This document shows, in pieces, positions 20,255-31,759 of a stretch of DNA of 64,000 nt (positions are counted from its first letter, which is position 1; the number at the start of each line of letters is the position of its first letter). The notes beneath the pieces were generated by a model, which was given only the letters and a program-made list of their open reading frames with translations, had not been told where the DNA came from and did no database searches. This DNA is from Anniella stebbinsi (taxonomy: Eukaryota > Chordata > Lepidosauria > Squamata > Anniellidae), in NCBI GenBank assembly GCA_029215795.1, contig JARDYH010000003.1:101402609-101466608 (forward strand), given 5' to 3'. Position numbers and translations under genes: made by a program.

Positions 20255-22545
20255 AGACCTTTATTTATTTATTTATTTATTTATAACATTTCTTAGTCTC
20301 CTTTCAGGGACAAAGCCTTCCCAAGGTGGCTTATAACCATACATAAAACTATCTAAACATTAAAAGAAATAAAAGCATGGTCAGTAAAATATTGGTTAAA
20401 AACAATAAAAGCTAACAGTAAAAACTAACAATAAAAACAACAAGGGCAGTAGCAGCAAAACAGTATTCATTTATGAGAAGGCCATAGTAAAATAAAATAT
20501 TTTTATGGCCTTCTTAAAAGCCTGTAAGGATGGTGCATGGTAGACTGCTGGTGGGAGTTTGTTCCACAGGTGTGGGGCCACCACTGAGAAGGCCCTCTCC
20601 TGTGTAGAAACCCACCTAATATCTCTCACTGGCGGGCATGTGGGAAGGGCCTCTCTTTCTGATCTTAAGGTGCGGGCAGGCTGATCTGGGTGAAGACGGT
20701 CCTTCAAGTACCTTGGTCCCAAATTGTTTAGAGCTTTCAAGATCAAAACCAGCACTTTGAATGCGCTCGGGAACACATACAGGTAGCCAGTGCAGCTGGT
20801 GCAGTATAGGCATTATGTGGTCAGATCGCCCCCACCAATACTCAGGCGGCCACATTCTGCACCAGCTGAAGTTTCGGAACCTTCTTCAAAGGCAGCCCCT
20901 GTGCATTACAGTAGTCCAGCCTGGACATGACTAGTGTGTGGATAACTGAAGCAAGGTCCAACCTCTCCAGATAGGGCTGCAGCTGGCATACCAGCCTAAG
21001 CTGGTAGAATGCACTCCTGGACACCGTAGCCACCTGGGCTTCCCCAGTTAGCTCAGAGTCCAGAAGGATTCCCAAACTGCATACTTGGTCTTTTAAGACC
21101 ATCTAAGACCAGTTGTAAACCTCCATCTGAAATAGTTGTTTTCCCCACCCACAATACCCCCATCTTGTCTGGATTAAGTTTCAGCTTGTTCACCCTCATC
21201 CATCTGAAAACAGCCTCCCGGGGATGTGCAAATGGAAATGAGAGGCAGAGCTGAGTATAATCCATGTACTGATGACACTTCAGCCCAAACCTCCTGATGT
21301 CTTCCCCCAGCGGTTTCATGTAGATGTTAAAAGGCTTGGGGGACAAGGTAGAGCCTGGCAGCACCACACAGGCTAACGGCCATGGGGTGGAATAGAGACC
21401 GCTCCTACAGAAGGGCTGGAAACCTTTTGAGACCGCTCCTACAGAAAGGGCTGGAAACACTTTAAAGCTGAGCCTCCAAAGCCCAATCAAGATAAACGAT
21501 CCAGAAGGATACCACGTTTGATGGTATCAAAAGCTGCTGAGAGGTCCAGGAGAACTAATAGGGTTGCACTTCCTCCATCCATTCCCCAACGTAAGGCATC
21601 AACCAGTGTGACAAAGGCTGTTTCTGTCCCCTAACTGGGCCTGAAACCTGATTGGAATGGATCTAGGTAATCAGCTTCATCCAAAACAACTTGGAGTTGT
21701 GAGGCCACCACACGCTCCAGCACCTTGCCCAAGAATGACAACTTAGAGACAGGGTGGTAGTTATCTAAAACCGTAGGATCTAAATTTGGATTTTTCAATA
21801 AGGGCCTCAGCACAGCTTCTTTTAGGGCTGTGGGGATCTTACCAGACCTTAATGAGGCATAAACCACTTCTGAAGACCAGGTATCCAGCCCAGCTTTGGC
21901 AGATTTCAAAAGCCAGGATTGGGCAAGGGTCTAAGGGGCAAGTAGTAGGCCTCAGTCCTCCAAGCAGTTTGTCCACAGCCTCAGGTTGCACAAGCTGAAA
22001 GGTATCCACAAAATGACTAGATGGTGCACTAGTCCCATTCATATTAGACTCTGGCAAAACAATGGCAATCAAGTTGGCACAAATATGGACAATTTCATCT
22101 GAAAAGTGTCTTGCAAAGTGTTCACAGTGGGCCTTTGAGGGTTCAGGTTGTTGTGTTCCAAGGCCTACACCTAAGAGACCTTTGACCACCCGAAAAAGCA
22201 CCACTGGACGGCACTGAGCAGATGCAATGGTGGTGGAGAAGTAGGATTTCTTCACCTCCATTACTGCTACAGAGTAAGATCACAAATGGATTCTTACCTG
22301 TGTTCAATCGTATTCATTCCGCGTCTTCACCATTTGCACTCTACTCATCAACACAGTCATTTCATTGCCCCCAGCTCCTCAGAATACCAAGGAGCTGACA
22401 CAGTTCTACGACTAGGTAGAGGACGTTTGAAAGTGATCATATCGATAGTCCAGGTCATCTCATTCCATGCGGTGACCAGGACCTCGGCAGAACCGCTGGC
22501 TAAGCCTGCAGGAAAATCCCGAGAGACCTCAGAAAACCATCTAGT
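20255..22545 (-). pseudogene. L2-type LINE copy, EN-RT linker to 3' end
   Basis: Read on the minus strand: WYSEELGAMK linker (about 22370), VDKLLGGLRPTTCPLDPCPI, SFLGKVLERVVASQLQ, DPFQSGFRPS, then VLPGSTLSPKPFNIYMKPLG, LNPDKMGVLWVG and MSRLDYCNA. It has several frameshifts and lost catalytic positions. A small local duplication (AGACCGCTCCTACAGAA) sits at about 21395-21450. The (TTTA)n tail lies at the left edge. Confidence 0.88.
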
Positions 22546-22549
22546 TTGT

Positions 22550-23690
22550 TCACAGCATTCTATTCACAGAGAAGCCAAACAGCTGTCCAATGGAAAGCCA
22601 CAAGCGGGACGCAAATACAACAGCTCATGTTCCCAAGCAACTGGTGTACATACTGTACACATACTGCCTCTAATACTAAAGGCAACATAAAGCCATGAAG
22701 ACTAGTAGCCATTGATAGCCTCATCCTCCACAAATTTGTCCAATCCCCTTTTAAAGCCAACCAAAGTGGTGGCCAGCACTACTTGCTTGTGGAAGTGAAT
22801 TCCATAGTTTAACTGTGCACTGTGTTAAGAAGCAATTCCTTTTATCTGCCCTGAATCCCACGCAAATCAGTTTCATGGGATGTAATCATGGGATTACTAG
22901 AGAAGGAGAAAAAATTCTCTCCACTTTCTCCACAGCATGCATAATTTTGTACACTTGTCATATCTTCCCTTGTTTTTTTTCCCCCTAAGCTAAACAACCC
23001 CAGCTGTTGTAACCTTTCCTCATAGGGGAGTTGCTCCAGCCCTTTAATCATTTTAGTTAACCCTTTCTGCAGTTTTTCTAATTTTACAATGTCCTTTTTA
23101 GGTGTAATGACCAGAACTGTACATGGCATTCTAAGTGTGGTTGCCAGTATGATCTTAGCAATTTTGTTTTCAGTTCCTTTCCTAATTATGCCTAACATGG
23201 AATTTGCCTTTTTCATAGCAGTCGCACACTGGGTTGAGATTTTCATCGAGCTGCCCACCACAACCCCAAGATCTCTTTCTTAGTCAATCACTGCTAGCTC
23301 AGATCCCATCAGCTTATAATTGAAATTGTGTGGTGGTTGTTTTGGCCTTAACGTGCATCACTTTACACTTGCTTACATTGAACCACATTTGCCGTTTGGA
23401 TGCCCACTTTCTCCTAGTTTGGAGGGATCCTTTTAGAGATCCTCACAATCCCTTTTTCTTTTAACCATTCTAAATAATTTGGTGTCATCAGCAAACCTGG
23501 CCACTTCACTGCTCAATCCTAATTCCAGATCATTTATGGATAAATTGAAAAGTCTATTCATATACAATTCCCTGTGGGACCCCACTATTTACTTCCCTCC
23601 ATTGGGAGAATTTACCATTTATTCCTACTCTCTGTGTTCTGTTCTTTAACTAGTTACTGGTCCATAAGTGGTGCTGAATCCCAATCCAAA
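22550..23690 (-). pseudogene. CR1 LINE copy, 3' half
   Basis: The minus-strand frame reads VGSSMKISTQCATAMKKANS, MLGIIRKGTENKIAKII, MPCTVLVITPKKDIVKLEKL and EQLPYEERLQQLGLFSLGGK, the CR1 RT C-terminal region. The 3' end near 22560-22830 matches other CR1 ends here (LQQSIDSY-type tail region). It is degenerate. Confidence 0.88.
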
Positions 23691-24904
23691 GAGTGCCACA
23701 CCCTAAACCTTGGGGAAATTTCACAATTTCAATTCTGAATTTCTCAATAGAGCAGACTGAACCTTTTTGTTTTTCTTTCATACTTCGTTTTATTCAACTG
23801 CACGAGACTGATCTAATTTGGATTATAAGCATCTCAAAATTATTTAAGAATTTTGGGCCCTGTACCCCAACATTAACTTCTATTGGTGGTGTCTCTGGAT
23901 CATTTAAAATCAGTCTGTGGGTTTTGTTGACATCAACATTCATTAGTGCATCAACAATCAATTGTGCACTGAACTTTGTAAGTTCAGTATCACTTCTCTT
24001 CTTGGTAGTGAAGAATCCAGACAGAATTGTTATTGCTTGTCATTTGCTCCCTGTTATTCCTTTCATGTATGAGTTTTGATACTTTTCTCATAGTATCTGT
24101 CAAACTCTACACACATGAGGGGAGTTTGTTTCAGTTCTTGTTTTACCATCGCATACATTTGCACAGTAGCTGCCTGCACTAGTCATGATGCACAGCAGAG
24201 CACGGTACAGCCATCAAGAATAATAATTGTGTGGGGTAGAAAATGGATTGCTTGAACACTGCTGCAGATCACCATCTTCACTGAAGAGAGCAATAGGCAC
24301 TGGGGCATGACTAAGTACATCATCCATGTTGATGTCTCAAGTGAGCAATCTCACTGCGCAAGCATAAATCAGAGGATGATCTACAACCACTTCACGACTA
24401 CTCGCAATATAGCTTCACAGATTTGGTGACTTCCATGCTTCCATGGAAACCAGAGAGCCACTGTACAGACTACTCCCAATAGCTACTGCTATTTAATGAG
24501 CAGTCTTTCATAATTTGGTCACTGACTATGTTTATTAAACCATGCACTGGGTGACTGCTGTCATCAAGTGGTTTGATAATGTTAAATAATCCCAGATTTT
24601 CATGTGATCTGCACAGACAGTCTTGATACATGGATCAGCCTCTTCCTTGTTCTAGGTCATGAAATTCTCAACATTTCCTTCTTTCATGTCTTCCAGATCT
24701 TTTAAAATTTGGCCCCAAATGTGTTGTGGCAGAGCACAAACAGCTGAAGTCTTGGATTTCAGAGTAAATCCAAAACAGCCTCCCGGGCCGTGACCACGCC
24801 ACATGTATGTTGTCTTGATACACTGATCAGTCCATAGCCCATTCCAAATACTTTTCCTGTGCTTATGTGTTTGCTCACCATGGGTTTTATAATAGCTCTT
24901 GATC
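23691..24904 (-). pseudogene. Orphan transposon-like ORF, C-terminal piece
   Basis: The minus-strand translation includes SIWNGLWTDQCIKTTYM and NKEEADPCIKTVCADHMKIW near 24850-24600. Further on come FDRYYEKSIKTHT (about 24080-24110) and LSGFFTTKKRSDTELTKF with LIVDALMNVDVNKTHRLILN. These resemble, from memory, a widespread uncharacterised animal protein family with a WTD and a KEEAD-type motif and FDRYxxxSIK. I do not know its class. It is broken by stops. Pieces at 25540-25944 and 29435-29900 appear to be the preceding parts, separated by later insertions. Confidence 0.5.
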
Positions 24905-25004
24905 ACATATTTGCATAGTTTTCAAGTAGTAAGTGCTCATATTGTGCATAGTTGACATGCCCTGCAGCGAGGAAGCATGAGGACATTGACTCTACTACAT
25001 ATAC

Positions 25005-25535
25005 ATGCAGCAACTGGTTAGGCCTCATCTTGAGTACTGCATACAGTTCTGGGCACCCCACTTCAAGAAGGATGCAGACAAGCTGGAGCATGTTCAGAGG
25101 AGGGCAATGTGGATGACCAGGGGTCTGGAAACAAAGCCCTATGAGAGAGACTGAAAGAACTGGGCATGTTTAGCCTGGAGAAGAGAAGACTGAGGGGTGA
25201 CAAGATAGCACTCTTCAAGTACTTGAAAAACTGTCACACAGAAGAGGGCCAGGATCTTTTCTCAATGATCCCAGAATGCAGGACATGGAATAATGGGCTC
25301 AAGTTACAGGAAGCCAGATTCTGGCTGGACTTCAGGAAAACCATCCTGACTGTTAGAGCAGTATGACTATGGAACCAATTACCTAGGGAGGTAGTGAACT
25401 CTCCCATATTAGACAGGCATCTGTCAGGTATGCTTTAATGTGGGTTCTTGCATTGAGAAGGAGGTTGGACTCGATGGCCTTATAGGTCCCTTCCAAATCT
25501 ACCATTCTATGATTCTATGTTTCTATGACACACCT
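25005..25535 (+). pseudogene. CR1 LINE 3' end
   Basis: Contains GCCTCATCTTGAGTACTGCA, TTCTGGGCACCCCACTTCAA, AAGAGAAGACTGAGGGGTGA and the end TCTATGATTCTATG. It splits the orphan ORF copy. Confidence 0.9.
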
Positions 25536-25539
25536 TAGC

Positions 25540-25944
25540 AGGAATAGCTCATTTTCTCTCAGCATGGATGAAATTCATAATAAAACAGGCTACAGCCAGC
25601 AGTCAAACCCATAGTTTTGAAGTCTGACTACCTTCTTATCAATCAATTCCATCAAATCATTCATAGATGCATCATCTGGGAGGTCAATAATAACTCCCTG
25701 CAATATTTATTCTGCAACCATCCTAAGAGCTCTCACATTTTGAGAACATTTATGTCCTGAAAACATCATTGGTACTCCAGCAAATGCACACTTTAGAATG
25801 TCTTCTAGTCCACTACCACTCATTAGTGTACCAACCCAACTGACAAAGAATATAAGCATGTACATGCCTTCAAGCTTCAGTAAGAATTTATTAAATAATG
25901 GCCACGCTATCCAGTTAAACTGATAGGAACTTCATAAAATTGTT
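25540..25944 (-). pseudogene. Orphan transposon-like ORF, middle piece
   Basis: The minus strand reads CSQNVRALRMVAE, a stop, ILQGVIIDLPDDASMNDLM, ELIDKKVVRLQNYGFDC. It has the same orientation as the pieces on both sides and falls between them in protein order. The grouping is inference. Confidence 0.4.
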
Positions 25945-26183
25945 GTTCAATTGTGAAAACCATCCAGTTCTCCTTTGTGGTTTCTATGCATCACACATGG
26001 GGCTCTGTGACCGCACGGAGCACTGCCATGAAACTTCTAGAGCTGAGGCGCTTTGGGTGCACAGTGCGCATGCCCAGCAGGATTCCCGCCCATTCCCCTC
26101 AGTTCTCTTTTAACCATCATCGTGGCAACACCGTTTGGAGAGCTCCTCTTTCTATGATTCTTTTCAGGCATTTCTTTTCATTC

Positions 26184-26214
<31 letters not shown>

Positions 26215-26480
26215 ATTAGTAGTTTAGTATGATAGTTATTTCCTTTTTTGGGTTGTGTTCTGCAGTCCGAAGGGTGTCGGACGGGTTGTATGGCCTTTAG
26301 GGCTCCATTTTGGAAGTGCACTCTTCCACCTCTGATAGCTACTCCCTTTGCCTTTTGTGCCTGGGTGAGTGCCACATCATCAAAAAGTGTTGCTTTTGCC
26401 AGGCCTTCTCTAAACAAACTTGGAGACATCAGTCCGATAGGCTCAAGGCCATTATGTGGACCAAAACGCTCCAGGCTTCA
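25945..26480 (+). pseudogene. DIRS-like element 5' end with gag-like zinc motif
   Basis: After a terminal stretch (CCAGTTCTCCTTTGTGGTTT, GTGCGCATGCCCAGCAGG), one frame reads SDSYSLCLLCLGECHIIKKC and CFCQAFSKQ. This CxxCLGExH...CxxC pattern is typical of the first ORF of DIRS-type retrotransposons as I recall it. It contains a (TA)n run at about 26184-26208. No tyrosine recombinase is seen. Confidence 0.55.
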
Positions 26481-26484
26481 GGGG

Positions 26485-26795
26485 AACAACCGACCCATTG
26501 TGTCAGGCAATGATTCCATCTTAGAACCACTATCACAGTTTGTGGACCATCACTTGAAACCATTCATCAAATCCATGCAGTTGTATATCCATGATTCTTC
26601 TCACTTTTTGCATAGGTCCAATTAAGATACAACCAGAGGATCTGCTAGTCACCATGGACATCAAATCACTTTATACTAGTATACCGCAGGATCAGGCACT
26701 AGATATCATATTTGATATTTTACAAAAATATGAAGTACGGCATCCATCTTCACAAATTAGACAAAGCTTTAGGTTGAAAACTGTTCTTTAAAGCA
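26485..26795 (+). pseudogene. Penelope-like element RT fragment
   Basis: The translation reads NNRPIVSGNDSILEPLSQF, VDHHLKPFI, then in a shifted frame DLLVTMDIKSLYTSIPQDQA. RPIVSG and VxMDxxSLYTxIP are core RT motifs of Penelope-like elements, and the MDIKSLYT Asp is the first catalytic residue. No YADD or GIY-YIG part is present. Confidence 0.75.
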
Positions 26796-26814
26796 AAACT
26801 TGAAAAAGCGGCCC

Positions 26815-27870
26815 ACTTCATGTGATAGGACTTCCGGGTAGATTCCTTCCTCAATGCCTACAGGAATTGGCGCAGGGGAGCGGGAAGATCCCCGAGCTCC
26901 GAGATGAAATTTTCCACACCGTCATGTCTGAGACATCCCTGACGTTGATTGAGGAGATTGGGAATGTTTGGAAGCCTCCAGTAATTGCCCTGCAACAGGC
27001 TCAGGAGATGGGCAAACCGCATCTGGTGGGGCCACCAAGTGGTCACCAGAATACAAGACATCCGCTCTTCCACAATTTTCAAAATCACTCAGAAGATGAG
27101 TGGAAAGGGAGGGAATGCGTAATAGAGACTGGCAGTCCACGGTATCATGAACGCATCTCCGATAGAGTTCTGTCCCTGGCCGGCCCTGCTGCAGAAGCGG
27201 GGAAGAGCAGGGTTAGTCACAGCCGCAAAGAGGTCAATCCCAGAGAGGTTCCAGGTCAGAAGAGACAGTCGAGGACTCATCTGTGGAGCTGCCACTCATG
27301 ACAGCCTTGCTGGGACCCGCTGAGGCTGTCTGCTAAGGTATTCTGGACACCTGCGACATGGACGGTAGTGAGCTGGATTTGTCTTTCAGAGCACCAAGTC
27401 AGGACCTGTAAGGTGAGTTCCAGAAGGGGCTGGGATCTGGTCCCACCTTGTTTGTTTAAATAAGCTATTGCAATGGTGTTGTCCGCTACTACCTGCAAAA
27501 GTCCATTACGAAGATTTGGTTTGAGTGCTCTGAGGGCCTTGTAGATTGCCATCAATTCTAACCAGTTGATATGGTTGGTAGCTTCGATGGGCACCCAGTG
27601 GCTGTGTATCTGTAACCTTTGATAGTGGGCTCCCCAGCTGTGGAGGGAGGCATCCGTCATTAAAATGCCTTGGACTTCAAGATGACAGAAAGGGACTCCA
27701 AGACCTAAATTGTCCAGCTGAGTCCACCAAGCGAGGGAAGCCTTGACTGGAGGTGGTAGAGTGAGGTGGGTCCTTGTCTTGTCTCTCCTTTTACAATACA
27801 TGAGGGGGGCATCCTTTTGTGCCACTATCATGGCAAACCTGTGAGTTGACATGAGGCCATTCTGGTTAGA
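26815..27870 (-). pseudogene. DIRS-type RT C-terminus and RNase H
   Basis: The minus strand reads ILMTDASLHSWGAHYQRLQI, HINWLELMAIYKALRALKP, VVADNTIAIAYLNKQGGTRS and VAGVQNTLADSLSGS. These are the RNase H acidic residues and context of DIRS-type polyproteins. Past a stop, the region continues with LSGIDLFAAVTNPALPRFCS, SIGDAFMIPWTAS and LVTTWWPHQMRF, also typical of DIRS. There is no recombinase. The orientation is opposite to the gag-like piece at 25945. Confidence 0.78.
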
Positions 27871-27994
27871 AATGTTGGTATCAATAGCGTCAGCTATAAC
27901 TTAAATGATACTGTCATCTGCTGGCCCAACCATTCCATTTTCCTGATGAGTACCTGCAGTAGTGACAGCAGCAGGACCTCAGAGTATGTGCACG

Positions 27995-28509
27995 TCACCC
28001 AGGAATTGTCAAAAACATTAATGTTTGATGTGAGTTCGGTGCAATGGAAAGCGTGCCTTGCAATGCCGTTGCTTGGTTTTCCACCATGCTATTTGCTGTT
28101 GAACCTAACATTGTTGCAGGCATTGTTGAAACAAGCTTCAGGGATATTTCACGGAGTCCCATGGGCATCATATTTGTGTAATGGCTGCGATACAAATTTA
28201 CGGATTTACTCTCATCCCTGATTAAGGTTGCCACTCTTGAGACAGCTGCCAAATCACTGTCAATATTGTCGTAATCTTCAGTTGTCAGCATTAAATTAAA
28301 GGTACTCTAGGAGATGAAAGAATGAGCAAGTTGTCATGGATAGATTTATTAGGAATAGTTTTTGGAATAGTCTGTGCAAGCAGTTCTCTGTCAGAAGTTC
28401 CCACAGGAGTAGCTTGCTGCACTCCCTGTCCCGTCCTTGAAGCTGCTAGTTCCCTGGGAACTTGGGAGTGTTTTGATAAGGTGGGGGCCCATTGGTGTGA
28501 GGGGGTCAT
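27995..28509 (-). pseudogene. Unassigned ORF pieces between DIRS and an LTR-like segment
   Basis: There are two consecutive minus-strand frames: 28509-28291 with VPRELAASRTGQGVQQATPV, and 28291-27995 with DSDLAAVSRVATLIRDESKS and NMMPMGLREISLKLVSTMPA. I do not recognise the product. It may belong to one of the adjoining retroelements. Confidence 0.3.
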
Positions 28510-28539
28510 TCAGATTGTAGCATCACCTTAGTGGGTTGA

Positions 28540-29410
28540 GCAGTGCCACCCTGTTGGCACATGGGAATGTTTTACACGTCACGGGACCTGTCTGTGAAGT
28601 GGTTTTGAATAGGCCAGGCCTCTTTGTATAAGAGGCGGAGCAAAGCAGCTTTGCTAGAGATCATCTTTTGACGCAAGGCCTGAAATCCCTCCTGTTGGAT
28701 CCACCTTGGGACTTTGAAAGCACTCTGCACATGGACTCTCTCTTGCTATTGGGACTTTGGATCTCTAAGGACTGTGCCATGAAAAGTACTGTAAGGCTTT
28801 TCATAGACTTGAACTTGCATTTGCTGTGGATTGAGTATTTGCCAGTGCTTGCTGTAGCATGGGACTCCTGTGCTTGAGGTTGTACCTACCCTGTGATCAT
28901 GCTCACCTGGGGCGGATCTACACTGCTGTTTTAAAGCGCTTTATAACAGTAGTGACAACTGTTTTGGAGTGTGTCCTAGGCCCCAACAGTCGTCACTACT
29001 GTTATAAAGCGCTTTAAAGCACTTTAAATCAGCAGTGTAGATCCTGCCCAGGTCAGCTCAGTGATCGGCAGGCTGGGGTTGGCTGGTGCATGATCTCTCT
29101 CATCTGCCAGACTCAGGTGGCAGGGAGTTTGGCAGTGCTTAAAGTGAACAGAACTCCTGTCCCTGAGATTTTACCTGAGATCTGGTGGGTGTGGGCCAAG
29201 TCCCCTGAGTTACCAGCATATGAAGTGTTTGGAGAAGCTCCCTTGGGATGGTTTGCTAAGCCTTTCAAGAATCTCCCCCATGTGATTGCCTGAAGGATCG
29301 TATCAGGAATGGAGCCTAAAGCTTTCTGACCATCATTCAGCTTTAAGTGTGGTTTTGGAGAAATGTAACCATTAAGCGTGTTACCGTGAGATTTCCTCAA
29401 TAAAAAGAAG
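28540..29410 (+). repeat. Possible LTR-like or retroelement end
   Basis: A TATA-type stretch (TTTGTATAAGAGGCGGAG, about 28622-28640) and a terminal AATAAAAAG at about 29398-29408 lie at opposite ends of a segment free of other identified repeats except a nested MITE (28909-29049). No second copy or terminal dinucleotides were established, so the call is weak. Confidence 0.3.
28909..29049. repeat. Palindromic MITE, CGGATCTACACTGCTG family
   Basis: The left arm has GATCTACACTGCTG then AAAGCGCTTTATAACAGTAG. The right arm is its complement, ending CAGCAGTGTAGATC. The centre is near CTAGGCCCCAACAG. A related element is at 47539-47684 and a half copy at 48478-48570. Confidence 0.85.
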
Positions 29411-29434
29411 TCTCACTGATGTGAGTGGCTTGTG

Positions 29435-29900
29435 TCACTTTGCTAGCACATGTGAATGCCAGAGGGAACAAGCATGCACACGACACAAGTTGGCCATTTT
29501 TCCCCACAGTATTGCTACTAAAACCTGGTGTTGCAACAATGTCCCTTCCAACTCAACATACCCTTTATGACATGTGATGCTACTCCATACTTTGGACCTG
29601 TCCTTTTCCATTTCATATACCAAAACCTGTAAGGCCATGTCTTCTTTGCCTGCATTCAATTGTGATGGATTCTTGGAGAAAAAGTTCACATAGCAATCTT
29701 TGTGATAATGACCATCTGCTGCGTGCAGGTCACTGATGACACTGGTCAATCGCAAGATGACATCCCAGCCCCACTGATCCTTTCACTATGTAGCCTGGCT
29801 AAGTAGGCCTGTTTTGAATGAAACCCTTCCAGCAAAGATATGCCTCTCTCCACCTCGATGGGTGTCACACATCACATTTTAATGAATACTGTGAAACACA
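29435..29900 (-). pseudogene. Orphan transposon-like ORF, N-terminal piece
   Basis: The minus strand reads MRLTSVISDLHAADGHYHKD followed by CYVNFF, LQVLVYEMEKDRSKVW and LEGTLLQHQVLVAIL. The DLxAADGxYHxxC pattern resembles the N-terminal part of the same uncharacterised protein family as 23691-24904. It is placed upstream of those pieces in the same orientation. Confidence 0.5.
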
Positions 29901-29999
29901 GAAAATGCAGTGGTCTTAAAATGTGAAGTTGTCAAAATTTTGTCTCAGTCGTTTCTCTGGCTGCAGACTTCCTAAAGATCCAGCATGTGAAGCCTCTTG

Positions 30000-31745
30000 T
30001 TGATGCTTCACATGCCAATCTATGTGATGGTTGCTACAGTAAGTAGACACCATACAGAATGTATAAACTCCCTCCAGCTTGTCTGCATCCTTCTTGAAAT
30101 GTGGTGTCCAGAATTGGACACAATCCTCAAGATGAGGCCTAATCAGTGCCAAATAGAGGGGAACCAGTACCTCGCGCGATTTAGAAGCTATACTACTATT
30201 AATGCAGCCACATCACACTGTTGACTCTAATTCAGCTTGTGCTCTATGACAAGTCAAAGATCCTTCTCACTTGTAGTATTGCTGAGCCAAGTATCCCCCA
30301 TCTTGTACCTGTGCATTTGGTTTCTTTTTCCTAGGTGTAGAACTTGGCATTTATCCCTATTAAATTTCATTCTGTTGTTTTCAGCCCAATGCTCCAGTCT
30401 ATCAAGATCACTTTGGAGTTTGTTTCTATCTTCCAGGGTATTAGATATCCCACCCAATTTTGTGTCATCTGCAAATTTGATAAGCATTCTCTGCACCTCC
30501 TCCTTGAAATCAAATGTTGAAGAGCACTGGACCCAGGACAGACCCCTTATTACCTCCCCACAGTGTGAAAAGGTACCATTGATAAGCACTCTTTGAGTCC
30601 GATTCTGTAGCCAACTGTGGATCCTCCTAATAGTTGTTCCATCTAGTCCACTTTTCACTAGTTTGCTAATCAGAATATCATGGCGTACTTTGTGAAAAGC
30701 TTTCCTGAAGTCAAGATATATTATGTCTACAGCACTCCCACAGTCCACAAGGGAGGTTACATGATCAAAAAATGAGATCAGATTTGTCTGACAGGATTTG
30801 TTCTTGACAAATCCATGTTGGCTTCTAGTAATCACTGCATTGTTTTCAAGGTGCTTAAAGATTGATAATCTTCAAGATGCTTAAAGATTTATAATCTTCA
30901 AGGTGCTTAAAGATTTATAATCTGATCCAAAAATTTGCCTGAGATTAATGTCAGTCTAACTGCTATATAGTTCCCATGTAGTTCGCATTAGCCCTCCTCC
31001 AGTCGTCCGGCACTTCACCCGTCTTCCATGATTTCACAAAGATAATAGCCAGTGGATCTGAGAGTTCTTCTGCCAGCTCCTTTATTACTCTAGGATGCAG
31101 TTCATTGGGCCCTGTAGATTTGAACAGGTTCGAAGAAATTAGGTGTTCCTTGATCATTTGTTTCTTTATCTCAAGTTGCAATCCTGCCCTTTCAGCTTGT
31201 AATTCATGTTTTCCATGGAGGTCATATACCGTCTTTTGGAGAAGGCTCAGCCAAAGTAGGAATTGAGACCTTCTGCCTTTTCTTTGTCATCTGTTACCAA
31301 TTTGCCGTCCTTATTGAGTAGTTGAACCATCATTTCTTTCATCTGTCTTTTACTATTCACATATCTGAAGGAAGTTTTTTTGTCGCTTTTTTCATCCCTT
31401 GCTAACCTCAGCTCATTTTCAGTTCAGCTTTCCTGACTCCATTCCTGCACTTCTGTGCTACCAGGCTGTATTTTTCCTTTGTAGCCTGGCCTTCCTTCCA
31501 CTTCTTATATATGTTGTTTTCGGTTTCGAGTAATCTCTAAGCTTTTTGTGAAGCCACAATGGCTTCTTTTGTTTTCTTCTACCTTTTTCCTTGTTGGAAT
31601 TGTTTATATTTGTGCCTTTAGCATTTCTTGTTTTAGAAACTCCCACCTACCTTGGACTCCTTTTCTCATTATGGTCACTTGCCATGGGATCTTTACTTAT
31701 CATTGTTCTGAGTTTATTAAAATCGGCTTTCTCAAAATCCAGGGT
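30000..31745 (-). pseudogene. CR1 LINE copy with RT domain
   Basis: The minus strand reads LFKSTGPNELHPRVIKELAE (31.1 kb), SQHGFVKNKSCQTNLISFFD, VDIIYLDFRKAFHKVRHDIL, a segment lost around the QGS motif, then LIKFADDTKLGGIS and MGDTWLSNTTSEKDL. FADD and the first Asp (YLDF) are present, but the frame is interrupted and the QGSVLGP region is deleted. A three-fold imperfect repeat (AAGATTTATAATCTTCAAGG) lies at about 30845-30925. Confidence 0.9.
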
Positions 31746-31759
31746 ACGCATATGATTCC

